DNA from: Paracoccaceae bacterium
GTDB taxonomy: Bacteria > Pseudomonadota > Alphaproteobacteria > Rhodobacterales > Rhodobacteraceae
Direction of reading: 5' to 3'
DNA: 7,134 bases
Assembly: GCA_013214715.1 (NCBI GenBank)
Contig: JABSSB010000072.1
Coordinates: 8,796-15,929, forward strand
Every line of letters begins with the position of its first letter. Position 1 is the stretch's first letter. Under the pieces are notes generated by a model. It did no database searches. It saw only the letters and a program-made list of their open reading frames with translations, and was not told the origin of the DNA. Positions 6,004 through 7,134 of the stretch are shown here, piece by piece. The position numbers and the translations under genes are program-made.

Positions 6004-7134
6004 TCAGCTGATCGACAGCCAGTCAGAAGTCGGCGTAAAGGTCTTGCTGTCCGCCGAATAGCGATAGACACGGCCCGTCGGCACGGCATTGTTCACCACA
6101 TCAACCGGCTTGCCAAAGAACCCGCCAGTATCCCAGTTTTTGATGTTGCCCATCGATTCTGCGACATTGTCGGCTGTCAGGGGTTTGTCGGCTTCAATCG
6201 TGTCACGAAGGGCTTTGACTGACATTTCCACGCCCAGGAAGCCCAGAAGCGCCCAGGTAGAGATATATTGCGTGACCGGCGTGCCTGGCATGATCTCGGC
6301 AGCTTTGGCGCGGTAGGTGTTGTAGATTGAGCCTTCTGCGGCATCGATGTCATAGAAATAGGGCATCACGCCTTGATAGCCGTCCAGGATCGGACCGGCC
6401 TGCTCGGTGATGCGGTCGGCCACGAATTTCTCCATGCCCCAGAAGGTGCCATAGAACTGCGTCGGCAGGCCGAACTGGCGCGCGCCGCCGATGATCTGCG
6501 GCCACACGGAGGAAACATAGCCTTGCAGGATGCAATGCTCGGCCCCCGATTGCGCCAACTTGGTCACATGGGTCGCGATATCGGCACCCTGAGGTTTGGT
6601 GGCTTCTTCGAGAACGATCTCAAGCCCCAACTCTTCGGCGGTGCGCTTGCCATGTTCGATCGGGTCGCGTCCAAATTCTGTGTTCGAGAAGACAAAGGCC
6701 ACGCGGTTGCCGCCCGCGTCTTTGATGGCTCGCAGCGCGATGTCGATCTGCGATTCATAAGTTGGGCCAGACATATACTGATAGGGATGCTTGACCGGAT
6801 CGGCGAGTTCCGACGCGAAAGAGGCCGAGCCGCAGATGCGCGCATTGTCGCCCGTCAGCGCCGCGGTCAGCAGTTTCATCCCGCCCGTGCCATCGGCGAA
6901 ATAGCCAATCAGGTCATCGCCATAAGAGGCAATCGCACGCTGGAAGTTGGCCAGGTTGTTCTGCGGAATGTAACCGCTGTCTTCAATGATGAAGCGCATC
7001 GGGACGCCGCCGATGCCGCCGGTTTCATTGATCAGCGCCTGGCTGATTTCAAAGGCCGGGACAACGGCCTGGCCGGCCACGGCAAACGGTCCGGTCAACG
7101 GCAGCGAGCAGCCGAAGACATATTCAGCAGGCTG
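6004..7134 (-). CDS. Periplasmic ligand-binding protein, LivK/Peripla_BP_6 type (N-terminus beyond window)
   Basis: The frame is open to the right edge, so the true start and signal peptide lie outside. Visible are 376 residues beginning QPAEYVFGCSLPLTGPFAVAG. This is the usual first strand and ligand loop of branched-chain amino acid type binding proteins (IG-x-SLPLTGP). Further family landmarks are ALINETGGIGG, the IIEDSGYIPQNNLANFQR segment, the hinge-proximal YMSGPTYESQIDIALRAI, VAFVFSNTEFGRDPI and WALLGFLGVEMSVKAL. It should capture a small organic ligand in the periplasm and deliver it to the permease. The adjacent acyl-CoA synthetase points to a carboxylate rather than an amino acid, which is inference. 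The internal TTG at 7098 is not the start, because the conserved first strand begins upstream of it. The gene ends with TGA at 6004-6006, followed by a hairpin and livF. Confidence 0.88.
   Translation of the reverse strand, partial: QPAEYVFGCSLPLTGPFAVAGQAVVPAFEISQALINETGGIGGVPMRFIIEDSGYIPQNNLANFQRAIASYGDDLIGYFADGTGGMKLLTAALTGDNARICGSASFASELADPVKHPYQYMSGPTYESQIDIALRAIKDAGGNRVAFVFSNTEFGRDPIEHGKRTAEELGLEIVLEEATKPQGADIATHVTKLAQSGAEHCILQGYVSSVWPQIIGGARQFGLPTQFYGTFWGMEKFVADRITEQAGPILDGYQGVMPYFYDIDAAEGSIYNTYRAKAAEIMPGTPVTQYISTWALLGFLGVEMSVKALRDTIEADKPLTADNVAESMGNIKNWDTGGFFGKPVDVVNNAVPTGRVYRYSADSKTFTPTSDWLSIS

Noticed and set aside
5144..6061. 305-codon plus-strand open frame across livF
   Set aside because: It is antisense to a gene with intact Walker A, signature and Walker B motifs, and its own translation shows no domain.

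Overview
The window looks like chromosomal DNA from an alphaproteobacterium, most likely a member of the Rhodobacteraceae. I infer this from the GC-rich coding sequence (by eye about 60%), the protein flavour, and an acyl-CoA synthetase gene embedded in a branched-chain amino acid type (LivF/LivK-like) ABC transporter cluster. No taxonomic search was possible.

Left part (1-2089): the beginning of a CoA-binding domain (YccU-type) gene runs leftward off the edge. Divergent from it is a rightward pair. The first gene encodes a predicted exported arginase/agmatinase-family (ureohydrolase) protein whose second-site metal motif reads DAHYN instead of the canonical DAHxD. It overlaps by 20 bases a DUF3299-type exported protein gene. 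That second gene is split by one apparent extra base at about 1909, inside its conserved C-x-H-x-PPP motif, so it is annotated as a pseudogene or sequence error.

Middle part (2090-3252): a convergent gap carries a strong intrinsic terminator that serves the leftward rlmB gene (23S rRNA Gm2251 methyltransferase, SPOUT fold). A divergent promoter region follows, with a 20-bp inverted repeat just upstream of a plausible -35 box. It leads to a tRNA-Tyr(GUA) gene with encoded CCA.

Right part (3325-7134): a leftward operon, cut off at the window edge, is read in the order substrate-binding protein, LivF-like ATPase, long-chain-type acyl-CoA synthetase. Spacing is tight: the synthetase Shine-Dalgarno overlaps the LivF stop. 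A GC-rich hairpin separates the binding protein from livF. The arrangement suggests uptake of a carboxylic acid followed by its activation to a CoA thioester. The permeases and second ATPase would lie outside the window.

Most of the window is ordinary housekeeping and transport content. The region most worth a second look is the exported ureohydrolase plus broken DUF3299 pair. I see no mobile element, CRISPR array or clear new defence-type system.
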